Below, one piece after another: positions 22,792 through 34,495 of a stretch of 64,000 bases of DNA. A model generated the notes under the pieces. The model was not told where the DNA came from. It saw only the letters and a program-made list of their open reading frames with translations, and searched no databases. The translations under genes and the position numbers were made by a program. Numbering within the stretch: the stretch's first letter is position 1; every line of letters starts with the position of its first letter. The DNA lies in assembly GCA_014529385.2 (NCBI GenBank), contig CM043967.1:4339001-4403000 (forward strand), read 5' to 3'. The DNA is from Adiantum capillus-veneris (taxonomy: Eukaryota; Streptophyta; Polypodiopsida; Polypodiales; Pteridaceae).

Positions 22792-23660
22792 AAACTACCC
22801 GAGGGACGTGAGTGTAACATTATCTAATCTTATAAAGATAGCTTTTTCCCACAGAGTGACACTTGAATATACATGTATCTCAAGAAAAAAGAATATAGGT
22901 TGGGTAAAAAAATCCAAAATGTCTACACCTGTTGTCTTTAGAGAAGATGATCTATATAGATATATCTTTTGGCTCCTTAATAAGTGTTGTCTCCAAATAG
23001 GGATTACTTGCTACAAACAAATTTTAGGATCCCAATGGGATTTTCTTGCTCTCCTATTATGTGTAATCTTTATCTTTGTCACTTCGAATACCAATGGCTC
23101 TTAAAAATGTTAAGTGACCCTGCCAGGGCTTCGTTACTCACACACTTTGTTCATACGTTTAGGTTTATGGATGACCTGTGTAGCCTTAACAATCCCATGT
23201 TTGAAGAAACGCTTAAAGATATATATCCTCCCTTTCTTAATATTGAACCTACTTTCTCTGATATAATAATGAGGCTTGATAAATGGGTCGTCTCTAGGAC
23301 TCACTTCTTGAATATCGAGATTACATTAACTCCCTCATTCTTGGGTAATTTTTATACTCGCTTCTTCTCGAAAAGAGATAATCTCAAACTCATATATTTT
23401 GAATTTACAAAAAGGAAAAGCAATAGACCCTTTAAAAATTCTTTACACACCTGTCTAGGAATGCTATTTCTAATAATGTATGCCTCGTAAGACAATTTTT
23501 CAGCGTATGAAGAAATCAATACTCATATTACCAAGTTTATCAATAATGGGTTTTCTAGAAAATACCTAGTTGCATATATCTGCAATTCCTTAAAAATGCA
23601 TAACTGGTCCGGTGTTAAGTTTGACCTACAGAATTTGATAAGTCTCATTAAACTAGAATG
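22792..23660 (+). pseudogene. PLE-A ORF2, RT motifs B-E and C-terminal part (downstream of copia)
   Basis: The RT resumes after the copia. Motif B is IPMGFSCSPIMCNLYLCHFEY-like (about 23,030-23,095), motif C is FRFMDDLCSLNN (about 23,158-23,193), motif D region IYPPFLNIEPT, and then THFLNIEITL and FYTRFFSKRDN. FMDD replaces the more usual YxDD. The C-terminus (YEEINTHITKFINNGFSRKYLVAYIC) is helical and ends near 23,600-23,660. No GIY-YIG residues or other endonuclease are visible. At least one frameshift lies near 23,460. PLE-B shows the same motifs in intact order. Confidence 0.75.
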
Positions 23661-23726
23661 AGACTAATCAGATACACTGGAGAAATTAATTTTTTTCTTT
23701 CAAACAAAAGAATTTTTTTTCTTTTT

Positions 23727-23796
23727 GAGGTAGTAGGCCCATATTCTATGGGTCTACTACCTCTTAGAATATGGTGCCTGGGAATGGGTGGGCGCG
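23727..23796 (+). promoter_or_regulatory. PLE-A 3'-end hairpin, G-rich block and (CG)n
   Basis: A 17-bp inverted repeat with one mismatch and a 3-nt loop pairs 23,727-23,743 with 23,747-23,763. An overlapping alternative stem pairs CCATATTCTA (23,739-23,748) with TAGAATATGG (23,765-23,774). Then comes GTGCCTGGGAATGGGTGGG and (CG)n(CA)n, and the right terminal repeat begins. The alternative stem is kept with different bases at 44,509-44,542 and 37,442-37,480, which is covariation. Confidence 0.7.
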
Positions 23797-23817
23797 CGCG
23801 CGCACACACACACACAC

Positions 23818-26800
23818 AAAATTACATGAGTCCTTTCTCATGCTTCACTACATAAATTGGATAGAAAGAGCATGGCTTATATTTAATAAACCCCTTTTTT
23901 TTCTTCACCTTTACATCTCAATTAACCCATCCATTACATGATCACACAAGCAGCTATCACAATAATAACACATGTTTGGACACTCAGCCAAAGATACGGT
24001 TGGCTCAAATTGCACTCAACTCCCTGGTTTAGCATGAGTTGTTAAAATATCCTCTTAGGGGTAGCCCAAAATTGCGATACAAAAATATCTTATGATGTGG
24101 TAGAAACTTCACTAGCAAATATAACGCTTCATTAAATGTTCCACATAATAATACCATGGCCTTAAGCCCAGGGCTTCTTTTACCATCGACAGATGGATAT
24201 TGTTCCTGAAGTGTTCTCAACCCCAAAGGGTCACCCGTGTCACTCTATTTTGATATGTCCACCGTTTCATCTGTGTAACCGATGTTCCTAAGATAGGGAA
24301 TAGAAGACGCTCATAACAAAGTATGGTGTTTCTCTTGAAGGACTCACTCGACTGCTCTGCAGATAAGCAATGGTTATTGCTAATACCTCATCTTGACTAT
24401 AAGTCAAAGCTGATGAAGTATAAGACACAGCTTACGACAAGTTACTGAAGAAACTTGTAAAGTGTTGGCTTTTAACTCTTAAAAATTGCTCAAGTCTTTT
24501 ACAGTGCACTCTGAAGTTTAATACGCCTATCTTATATAGACCCACATAGCAACCTCTACCTAGTGACTATCCATACAAAAAGCCCACTCTACTTGCCAAC
24601 TCTTATTGGGTCCCGTAATACACTGACATATGTTTCTCCTAGAAACTTACCCAACTGGACATCCTACCTTAATAGTCTCTTTTGAAATGTCGGTACTATG
24701 AGTATTTTTCCATCTGCGACCATCCGGGGTTAGAGACTATACCTCATAAGAATTTTTTGTGTCACGCATCGACTTAGCAAAAATAATCTGATATGTTCAA
24801 ACTGGCTACTACTACAAAATTATTAGTGCTCATAATTTCACTACTGGCAGTAAAATAAGGGAGATTCTTGGTAGCCTCTTTTTAAATTATTCAAGCTAGT
24901 TTTTATTTCCATACTATAAACCCTAAAATTGCCTTACCTTTTGAACATTTGTAAAGCATTTCTACTTATTAACCTTCTGCAAACTTTAAAACTGCTCGTA
25001 TATCTGTTGTGTTGCACGCTACCCTCTACATGTGAATAGAGTGTTCACAGATACGCAGCTGCAGCACTCACGATTTGACACACGCTATGTGGTACCGGAT
25101 CTTGTGCTAATGAAATCCCAGGAGACATGGGCTTTAAGAGCTACCTCGATTGCGGTAATTTCTGGCAAATTTTGGGTCCCATCTGCTACAGCGGGGCATC
25201 AACCTCTATAAAACCCTCACGGATTTGCAACAAGTGAGCACTACACTCACTTAGCATCTTTGTTCTGTGATTTCAGCTTGTGCTTTCAAACTTGTAAGCT
25301 GTTGAGACTGCAACATGCCTAAAAGTATGGAGAAAAACATGGTGGAGTCGTCATCTTCCTTCTCCGAGTCTACAGGTTATTTATCTAACCTGGTGGTGTA
25401 CGTCCCTCATCTAGCTTTTAAGATAGGGCTAGGCTGGTTTGGTTAAAGTGATTGTGATAAACTTCAGTAAATAGTAATCTTGGTATGTATAACTCTTGCT
25501 AGTTGGACAGATTTGTGATCGAATGTGACGCTCTGATTCTGGGGGGGTTTTCACTGAAATCTCTTTAAAAAATGGAAGCTCACTGTCGTATGATTACTGG
25601 TTACTGAGGTGCTGTCAATTCTTGAAAAGTTTTATGGAGGATAAAAAGCATCACATACCCTAATGATGTCGTGTTTTTGTTTTGAGCTTGAATACATTTA
25701 CCTACATCCATCACTTACCCAATAGATATCTGGCCTTTTTACTACTCTAGCCAGATTGGTTGCTCACCATTTCCATCTTGAATGTATTGCTGACATGTGG
25801 TAGTTGGATAAATCTTGCCTGATTATGGTTTGGGTCCCCGACTTTAAAATAATCTAAGCTTTTCTCTATTAAACTTGCCATTATTTGCTCTCATTTCCTA
25901 TCATATCAGTTTGTAGTAGGATGATTGCATTATAAATATACTCGCATGATGTTGTTACAAACTTGATAGCTCCATCTAGTGTTTAGATATCTAAAATGGG
26001 TTTATGGCATAATGGGTACTCTCTAGTGTGAGAGTTGGTCTTTGGACTATGCTTTTGTTGGTCTCTGGCTTTTTAGCTATACTCTAACTAATCTCTGGCG
26101 ATTACTGTTCTAGTTTTGGCTTAATGCTTTTCTTGGAGCTTAGACCTGCCCAGCTAGTCTAGTTGCAATTTAGAGTATAGCACTTTGGCCTACACTATCA
26201 AAACATACTTTTCCTACTTTTTTGATTTCCATACCGAGAAGAATAAATATGTTGCTTCCTATTAATTTCTGGTAACAGGTGATGAAATTGGTATTATTTT
26301 TTTAGTAGGGAATAAAACTGGAATATGTAATTGGCTTTGTGAAAAAATATGTCGGCCATGCCATACAAAGAGAGACAGGTGTATATGCTGATGTCAGTTA
26401 AGATGATTAAATCAATTCGTAACTCATGAAGGGGAAAATTGCAAAATGCAAACATATGGGTTGGGACTCCTTGGTCATTTTGCTAGTTACCAGAGTCATG
26501 TACCTTACTGTGTCTTTTTTTCATTAAAGACATCACCTTAGAAAGTTTTTTTAAAAAAAAATTCAAATAGGTTATAGCTTTGCTTTCTCTATAATGCTAT
26601 AGAAGCCTTTAGGCTCTGTTAGTAAAATAAAATCTGGGTCTGACTTGGTTCATGTGTAACCGGCTTTCCTCTAGCACTTTATGAGATGTTTTGAAATAGA
26701 ATAGCTATTAAAAACCGATTGCCTACTATAGGTGGTATGTCTCGAGCTAACTTGTGCTTGCTCATATGGGGTAAAAATCTCCCAAATCTGTTTCAAGAAT

Positions 26801-27015
26801 GATTTAGAAATTGTTAAACATAGTTTGATTGAGAGAACATCTTTAAACACTTTAAAGTTAAGATAGGCAATGGAATGTTTTGAAAATCTGGAAATGCTTT
26901 GATAAATGGTAGCATTTATTATGGGAATCTCACTCTCTAGGAAAGATTTGCTAAAAACCAAGGACTTTCGTATAGTAAGAACTTGGCTTAAAAAACTCTT
27001 AATCTTTTTTCAAAA
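23818..27015 (+). repeat. PLE-A right (downstream) terminal direct repeat
   Basis: It follows the left repeat from aaaattacatgagtcc to tcttttttcaaaat and then stops at unrelated LINE-related DNA. It has about 320 bp (26,380-26,700) not present in the left copy and several small indels. It includes its own TATA box and exon 1 copy. Confidence 0.85.
25207..25375 (+). promoter_or_regulatory. Duplicate TATA box and exon 1 in the right repeat
   Basis: TATAAAA (25,207-25,213) is followed at the same spacing by ATG (25,315) and the 61-nt exon ending ACAG|GTTATT at 25,375, with one amino acid change from the left copy. No ORF1 follows it, so this promoter would now transcribe out of the element into the LINE region. 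Confidence 0.55.
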
Positions 27016-28109
27016 TCACACAACAGCAACCCAATCACCTCTGCAAATTGAATCTCGAGCTCAATGTTCCTCTCACCTCTCTTACGGCCTCTTTTGACAA
27101 TATCCCCACTAATGGCCTCTGTTTGCAAAAGTTCCCATCAAGAACCCTATATAGGGTCAAAGCAACGATGGCCAAAATCAGTGATGTCAAGAACACTTTT
27201 GGTGCACCCTCAACACTAGAAAGAATCGATCATTTGTGGTTACCCCCAGGGTGGACCTGTTCGATCGCCTCCAAGACTAAGTCAAGTAGTTGAAGAACGA
27301 GAATGACAAACTCAAAATGCACTTTGTTGCCCTTGAAGTGCGCTTCCAATCACTTGAATATCAGAAACTAGTGGATACCGACCACATCCTAGAAAAGGCT
27401 AAAGAAATAGATTACACATTCACCCAGAATGTGGCTTCAATAGCCACCCAAATCCAAGCAAATGTTTCCACCATCCCCTTCAAAGTGGAGGAGTGCCTAC
27501 AAGAGCATCATCGTCACAAAGGTCTTGCATTGATCGTATGCATCGGTGGCTTGGCCTCCTCTTGGGGGGAGGAGAATGATGATTTTCCTACTACCCTAAT
27601 CAAGCTCAACAAGGCTATCCAACCAACCAAGTTGGACATTCCCACAATCAAATTCATCCATTGAGATCCCCGCACCAGCCAAGGAGCCTTGTTTTCAAGA
27701 GCAAAGAGGAGCTCATGGCACTCTTAAAGCAAACGCATCTTCTCAAGGGCACAACCATATGGGTTAGCGAGGCTCTAACCCCCACCCAACTCAAGATAAA
27801 GAAGCAAGACCTGTAGAAGGTACAAGATGCACGGGCCGCAGATAAGTATGACGTCTATCGTGGTGGTAGAGCTATCATTGAGGAGTTTTGAACCCAGAAA
27901 CCCACCTAGCATCCCCCTCCTCCCCCTTAGCCACCCCTATCCCATAAGCAACATTTGTTGCAAGTTTGTTGTATCACCCCCCTAACCCCTCCCCCCCATC
28001 ACATCTATATGTGCCATTGCAGACATTGTACCCTCTTAGATAGAGGAGCCTCTATTGTACACGTTTTCTTGGTCAGATAGGTCATATTTGACCTTCGAGG
28101 AAGATAATG

Positions 28110-28173
<64 letters not shown>
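27016..28173 (+). mobile_element. LINE-related ORF1-only fragment with LINE 3' tail
   Basis: The coding-like stretch has a coiled-coil-looking part (ENDKLKMHFVALEVRFQSLE), then LALIVCIGGLASSWGEENDD, and, across stops, FSRAKRSSWHS and GTTIWVSEALTPTQLKIKKQD. The last resembles the C-terminal part of LINE ORF1 proteins (LTPxQLxxKK). No endonuclease or RT follows. It ends in the AGGTCA-loop-TGACCT hairpin and (CT)n shared with the complete LINE at 28.3-32.6 kb. It is either a LINE deleted for ORF2 or a half-LINE. The insertion interrupts the PLE-A right repeat. Confidence 0.5.
28079..28173 (+). promoter_or_regulatory. LINE 3' hairpin and (CT)n tail, copy 1
   Basis: AGGTCA (28,079-28,084) pairs with TGACCT (28,089-28,094) across TATT, and (CT)n starts at 28,113. 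The same unit recurs at 32,541-32,632 and, inverted, at 63,282-63,420. Confidence 0.7.
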
Positions 28174-28175
<2 letters not shown>

Positions 28176-28240
28176 TTTCCACCCATCTGGATCCACCACC
28201 CTTTCTCTCCCTTGTTCTCTCTCTCCCCCTACACCCAGCC

Positions 28241-28279
<39 letters not shown>

Positions 28280-28505
28280 GTGCAGCCATTTTTTGACCTA
28301 CTAGACAATAGTTCACTCTTTTGATCATAACTTCTTCATCCAAACTCCGATTTGGGTGATCTATAGCCTCAATCAAAGAGCACAATGCCTCTATGCATTG
28401 ATGTAAAGACAAAAAAATTCAAAGTTATGGAAGATGCTTCTATAGCAGAATTTTTGAAGTGAACAGGTTTGAGAAACTTGACTCTCATCTCTTATTATAT
28501 ATACA

Positions 28506-29460
28506 ATGTCTTTCGGCACTCGCAAGGGTTCTTCTTCTTCAACAAGGTCTACAACCATTGTAGAAAATGATCCAAAATCTCCTAAGTGTGGAGATAGCAA
28601 CACAACCACTCAATCAACGGCATCAAAAACCATGATCACCGCATACTTGGTATCATTGCAAGAGACCGTAAACAAACAAGGTGAAGATTTACAAGCACTT
28701 GCAATGGAGAATGGCACGCTAAGGGTTCTTGTGGTTGAGAATGAGAATCTCAAGAGGACACTTGAGATGCAAACAACACGTTTGATGCAGCTTGAAGAGG
28801 AAGTCAAGGAATGTAAATGATCTCTTGTGGACTTGAATGCTTTGAAGGAGCACATGAGCAAAGTAGAGCATGACCATGTATTGAAAGAGGAGAAATTTGA
28901 CACCATGAGCCAGGATGTATGCAACATGAAAAATGTATGCACAAACAAGTCTTGGGTTGATGTGTGTGGTAGCAATGTGGTTCCCAATTCCTCCCTCATG
29001 CAAGCTATGGCTCAAACAAAGAATGTTGAGTGTGGATGTGAAGGAGTTGAAGGAACGGGAGCGACGTTCCAAGAACATTGTTATTCGTGGAAAATCCAAA
29101 GAAAAGTTAGAGACGCCTCCTTCTTTTGCCATTGTTATCAAAGATTTCTTCAAAACCCACTTTGGCATGTCTAGAGTTATGGTCTATGGACCACATAGAG
29201 TGGGTAAGCAAGGAGCTCCTCGCTTAGCGAATGGCCAATTGTATGCACCATGCCGGATGAGACCTAATGAAAGATTATCCTTGATATTAGTTGGGTCTAT
29301 TTGAGGGATACAAAATGTTTTATATGTGAAGATTGCACTATTAAGCAACAAAATATGTGTCGCAAGGCATATGAGGAAAAGAATAAGAAAAACAAAGAGA
29401 TCTCTCACGAAGAAAATGTGTCCAAGGAGGAGGCAAGTCTCTCAAGCAAATAGGGATGCG
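28506..29460 (+). pseudogene. LINE ORF1 (coiled coil, nucleic-acid-binding)
   Basis: It starts MSFGTRKGSSSSTRSTTIVE (28,506). A heptad-like Leu/Glu stretch (LRVLVVENENLKRTLEMQTT) is interrupted by TGA at 28,818 and continues in the same frame (LNALKEHMSKVEHDHV). After a frameshift near 29,050 it reads RSKNIVIRGKSKEKLETPP and VIKDFFKTHFGMSRV, like the NIVxxG start of LINE ORF1 RRM domains. A Cys pair lies in CFICEDC and the end is lysine/glutamate-rich. ORF1 proteins of LINEs bind and chaperone element RNA, so that is the inferred role. Confidence 0.65.
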
Positions 29461-29487
29461 CAACCTATGAGGCTGAGTTACAATTGA

Positions 29488-32300
29488 AAATATGCTTTTG
29501 GAATTGCAATGAATACCCATGGAATGCAAGGGTTGGAATTGATGAACTAACAAGCAAAGCCGATGTTGTACTTCTTGTTGAAACTTGGGAGCATGATACA
29601 CAAAGGATTACCGGATTGGAGGATTACAATTACAATTATTGATGTGGTCAAAGAATCTCAAGCAAGGAAGAGGAAAAGGAGAGGTAGCATGTATAGTCAA
29701 GAAAGGATTGAAAGATTTTATATCAATTGTAAAAGATGACAAGTACAAACGTTATGTATGGCTGAAAATATAACACCAAAAAGAGCACCCATTTTTGTAG
29801 CCTGTTGCTACATTCCTCATCATGATTCTCCCTTTTATGCTTGCATGGATAGAGATCATCCATTTTTTTATTTAGAAAAGGACATTGCTTATTTCAAAGG
29901 TGAAGATGATGTTATTGTATTTGGGGATATGAATGCTTGGACAAAAACATTGCAACATGATACTCAACAATTTGAGAGTTTTATTGTTTGGCCAATGGAC
30001 CCCGGAATTAGACCGTTGTACCTTATATATTGACCTTGCATGTGGAGAAGTAACTAAGCATGATAATCTAGCCAAAGGGAAGAGAAGTTATTACTATGTA
30101 TGGATTTCAAACGGGCACTAATGTACATTAAAATGGTTGAGCAAAAGTTATGGATGACAAAGCTTCAATATGACGGACCATTGGAAATTAAATGGGAAGC
30201 TTTCAAGGAATTTATTTGTTATTGTGCCAAAGAATGCTTTTCCATAAATCATCTCCATGGTATCAACAAAGATAATTCACGCAAAAGGCACGGTTTAATA
30301 AAGAATGTCAAGATGCTTAAAGTCCTTGATAAATCTTGATGCAACTATAGACAAAGAAAACTATCAAAGCCATTTGCATACATACAAGGCATTGATTCAA
30401 AAGAAGAGAAGAACATGGGAAGTAAAGCCACAACTTTTTCAAGTCCAAGAAAAGGCACGTGCATGTGGAAGATTTTGGAGAAACTTGAGAGACAAGCTGG
30501 TTGATAATTTTAGTAACTTGAGTCTTGTGGATATGTACACACATTGTAGGCAATTATATGAGCAACTAAATGCTATTTTATGGTTCGCTCCCATGTATGC
30601 CCTCTTTTTCTTACTATTGAGGATGTATGCAGTGGGCTTGAGAAGTTGGCCCCTCGCAAAGCGGGAGATCTTCAAGGTATAAAGCCGGAGATGATCAAAT
30701 GGACGGGAGATTTTACCCATGTGTGAATGTGTTATATGTTTAACCTTGCACTTCAACATGGTATGCATTATGATTGGAGTACTAATTGGATTGAGTCATT
30801 CCATAAAGGAGGGGATGTAAAGCATGTAAACAACTATCGGAATGTATTGATTAAGTCTCTTATGGAAAAGTTTTTTGGGTGCATAATGGAGATGAAATTG
30901 AGTGATTGGGCTGAAGAGAATGACAAGCATGCAAAAGGACAAGCGGGTTTTGATTGATGCCATAGCACCATTGATCATCTTGTCACTCTTCATGTTCTCA
31001 TGGAGGAAAGTCAGTTGAAAGGCAAGCGACTTTAAGAAAGCCTCTGATATGATTCCATGTAACAATTTGTGGAGAAGGATGGAAGAACTCCAAGTTCTAA
31101 GTGAGTTTATGCTTGTGGTTTCTCGAATCTATAAGAAATGATGTGTCAATTGCACATGGGGAGAGGAATTTCAACAAAAATTGTAAGCACTAATGGGGTT
31201 AAACAAGGATGCTGGATGTCACCAACTTTCTTTGGTCTATGCATCGATCAATTGGAACAAATGGTACTTGAATTTGTGCAAGAATAAGGCATTGAAGAGC
31301 TCACTATTTGCAATTCGATAATTGTGCTTTTGTTGTATGCGGATGATGTAGTGCTTCTAGCACACACTTTAAAAGATGCACAAAAGCTTATGGTTGTCCT
31401 TGAGAACTTTTTCTTGCATAGTGGGCTGATGTGAATGAATCCAAAGCAAAGGTTATGCTTGTGATAACCAACCGTAAGGAGAAGCCATGCATTGTGTACA
31501 ACAATGAGACACTTGAAGTTGTTGAGAGATTTACGTAGCTTGGCCTTAAGGTTATGCTATGCATCGTTCAGAAGCGGGAAAGAGAGCATATTATGCATTT
31601 GAGAACATGTGTAATGCGGGAAACTTCAAGTGTTGGGTTCTCAAGAAGTATCTTTTTGATGCATTGGTGACACCGGTTCTTCTTTATGGAGTTGAAGTGT
31701 GGGGTGGGAGCATCTCAAAGTATTTTTGGAAAGAGTTTGAGAATGTCCAAAAGTGTTTTCTTACAAACTTTCTCGAAGTCAAGACCCAAACACTATATAT
31801 ACTCCTACTTCTTGAGTCGGGATCTCTTCCAATTGAGGTTATGGACATGGAAAGGGTTGTGGAGTACATGATAAAGATGCATCAAAACCCCTCACATTGA
31901 ATTCCTACAATTGCATGGGAAGCAAGCAAAAAAGTTCAAAAGATGCATAAAATCAAGATCTTGAGCACGGATGGATGCAAGACATAAAGAAGTGGTTTGG
32001 GAGATGGGATGCATTACACTTGCTACATGATGCTTCAATTGAATCCCAAGTGAATGAAGCTTTTCTACAACGCCAATGTATTACGGCTTGGGAGAAATAT
32101 AGTGGGTCACGCTTATTACATTACCATATTGCCCCTAGCTACAAAACCACGTTCTTCGTTGTAAGAGGAAACCATACTCATACTTATATGCTTGAATCTA
32201 TCCCCTTGTCGTTGATAAGCACTATCACAGCCATTCGGTTTAGCTCCCATTTCCTTCGATGTGAGGCAGGGCATTGGGGCAATAGAGAAGAGTCAAATTG
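29488..32300 (+). pseudogene. LINE ORF2: APE endonuclease and reverse transcriptase
   Basis: The endonuclease opens with CFWNCNEYPWNARVGIDELT and ADVVLLVETWEHDT near 29,500-29,600, the WN and E-T-W catalytic context of APE-type LINE enzymes. It continues with APIFVACCYIPHH and DDVIVFGDMNAWT (GDMN, near 29,925). The RT region has NGVKQGCWMSPTFFGLCIDQ (motif B, near 31,190) and LLYADDVVLLAH (catalytic YADD, near 31,330). The C-terminal region shows RFSSHFLRCEAGHWG followed by CTLC, the usual late LINE Cys/His segment. Frameshifts and stops are dense between 29,640 and 31,140 and again after 31,430. It is clearly non-functional. Confidence 0.8.
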
Positions 32301-32524
32301 ATTGTGCACATTATGCTCGTTGCAAGTTTGAGAATCTGAGTACCACAAACTACTAGAGTCCTCAGCTTTTGGTCACATCCGAACTTGCTTCTCTCACATT
32401 TTCAGCCATGACTTATACCTACACACTTTCCTCTCCCAGCCATAGTATGGGCTCTCCATTGCGACTCTCATCACCACAATTTTGGAGCATCGAGAGCATC
32501 AACCATACACATACTACATCACAT

Positions 32525-32574
32525 GTAACTTTGGTCCCATAGGTCATATTTGACCTGCGAGGATGATAATAAAA

Positions 32575-32632
<58 letters not shown>
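32525..32632 (+). promoter_or_regulatory. LINE 3' tail: hairpin and (CT)n, copy 2
   Basis: tgtaactttggtcccat leads into AGGTCA (32,541-32,546), TATT, TGACCT (32,551-32,556), then gataataaaatat and (CT)n from 32,577 to 32,632. The preceding TGTAACTTTGGTC also occurs in the inverted copy near 63,420-63,440. Confidence 0.75.
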
Positions 32633-32635
<3 letters not shown>

Positions 32636-33430
32636 TGTTCTCTCCCTCATTGTACAATTTTGCCTCGTCAACTTTGACATGGTATGAGAGCAAAAGGCTC
32701 GTTGATCTTAGGAGAAACCACATGAGTTTAATAGCAAGGAGCATGGTGAGGACCTCCATTTTTCTCTTTGTGCTCTGCGCTTCAAAGGGCAAGAAGAAAG
32801 TGGCTCATTGGCGTTTTTCGCCTTCTAGTTGTGTTTTGAAATGCACTGTGGGAGGGAGACTACATTGAAACTTCTATTACATAGCATTTTGACAATGTAG
32901 TGGGGAGATTCAAATGGATACTTGGATCATAGTGCGTTTGGAAATTCAAGGGCACTGGACGAAGCGCACTGAATGACTCAATTCTTGCGCAGCTTTGCAT
33001 AGCATTTTGAAATGCCACATTAAAGGAGGTTCTCAAGATCTTAAGAGCATCTTCAAACATAGTGGATAACTCCTATTTTGGGGTAGCTTTGTTCATGACC
33101 TCTTGAGACGCTACCCGACAAAGGCCCCTTTACTTGCCATTTTGGTGGTCATTTGGGTCCGGCAATGGAAGAGTCTATTGTAAGCATTTTGAAATGCTTG
33201 GTCAAAGACCCCCTTAGGTATTTATGCTCCTCATTGGTGACCTTCCAACAAAGTTTTAGCCTCCAATAACCCAACATGAACTCTCGGCTATGGATAGTGC
33301 ACCAACTTGGACCTAGTTAGTGGCCTTGATATTACGAAGTTGCCCGAGGAGTATGAGAAAATAGCTAGGACTCTGAAGAGGTAGACCTTGGCTAGGAGAG
33401 TCTCCTAAGCTAAGAGCCCTCTATTAGCCA
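32633..33430. other. Non-coding stretch
   Basis: No gene is seen. The first 60 bp (gtgtgttctctccctcattgtac...cgtcaactttgac) resembles 53,445-53,490, another site just right of a CT array, so it may be a shared target or element flank. Confidence 0.4.
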
Positions 33431-34193
33431 ATGGAAGAGAAAGGGATTAAGAAATTTAACGGGGAGGGCTTTCACACTTGGCAGACCAAGTTGAAAGGTT
33501 ACTTAATGAAAAAGGGGCTATGGGGAATTGTCAAGCCAACCATCATTGATCCGTCATCCATTGATGGAGCAGTCATATAGACACGAGCCATGAGCCCACA
33601 AAATTAAGGTAAGGACGAGCAGGCATTATGAACGATAATCACTGCACTACATGACAATTATGGACACTTCACTGATGGTTGTGAAACCTCATCAGCTGCA
33701 TGGGAAGCACTAGAAAGAAAACTTTGGAGCTAGGAAAAAGAAGACCAAAGTAAGCTTAAAGAAGGAACTATACAAGTTAAAAATGGAACATAACAAAGAT
33801 ATTGCAAGCTTGGTCAATCGCCTCAAAAGCATGACCACACAACTAGCTTATGTAAACAGTGTTGCAGTACCAGAGGAGGACAAAATTGTAGTATTTATTG
33901 CAGCCTTACCACCTAGCTTTGACTAGATAATGACCATCATTGAGGAGAAGAATCCAACACCAGATTTCCAAGATGTAATCAACTCTTTAATGTATGAGGA
34001 GAAGAAGCAAGGGAGGAATGCTACTTCAAGGGGAGGAGCTTTTGCAGTTAGCTCTAGTAACAAAACTTGTTTCAAATGTGGCAAAGAAGGGCACATAGCA
34101 AAGGACTATCTAGCATTAAAGACTTACAACATCTTCGGGAAGAAGGGTCACCTTGCTTCCAAGTGTATCAAAAGGGATAGAGGTAGCACCTGA
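33431..34193 (+). pseudogene. gag: Copia gag, degraded
   Basis: It starts at the ATG at 33,431 with MEEKGIKKFNGEGFHTWQ and MKKGLWGIVKP, a classic copia gag N-terminus. Stops and frame changes follow (for example near 33,580 and 33,730). The last part from 33,930 is open (DVINSLMYEEKKQGR) and contains a zinc knuckle CFKCGKEGHIAKD whose last Cys is replaced, plus a second damaged knuckle (FGKKGHLASKC). It binds element RNA in intact relatives. Confidence 0.75.
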
Positions 34194-34495
34194 GGCCCAA
34201 ATTTATTTGGTAGAAGAAGACAAAGACGAAGATGAAGAAGAAGGCAGTCGGTCTACAACGATGATCTCTAGCTTTTTTGTTTTGCCTTTCCTTTTCAGTC
34301 ATATTCTTTTGGAGATATCTTGGACTAGATTGGCCTCATTATTATACCTCTGTTTGAGGGGAGGTGTTGAGTGTCTCTTGGATTAGAGATAGTTTGTCTC
34401 CTGGATTGAAAATGTTCTTTTTGCTCCTGGATTGGAGTGTGCCAAAGATGTCAGTTTCTTTAGTTTCTTCCTATTCCAAACCTCAAGGGGAGGAT

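Larger units (their letters stand above)
28282..32632 (+). mobile_element. LINE (non-LTR retrotransposon), inactive, (CT)n tail
   Basis: It contains ORF1 (coiled coil plus RRM-like), then ORF2 with an APE-type endonuclease and an RT, in LINE order on the plus strand. The 3' end lacks poly(A). Instead it ends ATAGGTCATATTTGACCT-gataataaaatat-(CT)n. The 5' end is approximate and abuts a second CT array (28,247-28,278). Many stops and frameshifts disable it. Confidence 0.8.

Noticed and set aside
17801-22800. Target-site duplication of the nested copia
   Set aside because: ttata on the left and aaact or taccc on the right do not match; the flanks are too decayed to call one.
28055-28324. ORFs rich in Ser-Leu, Arg-Glu or Thr-His here and at many other arrays
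   Set aside because: They are translations of (CT)n, (GA)n and (CA)n repeats and have no independent support.
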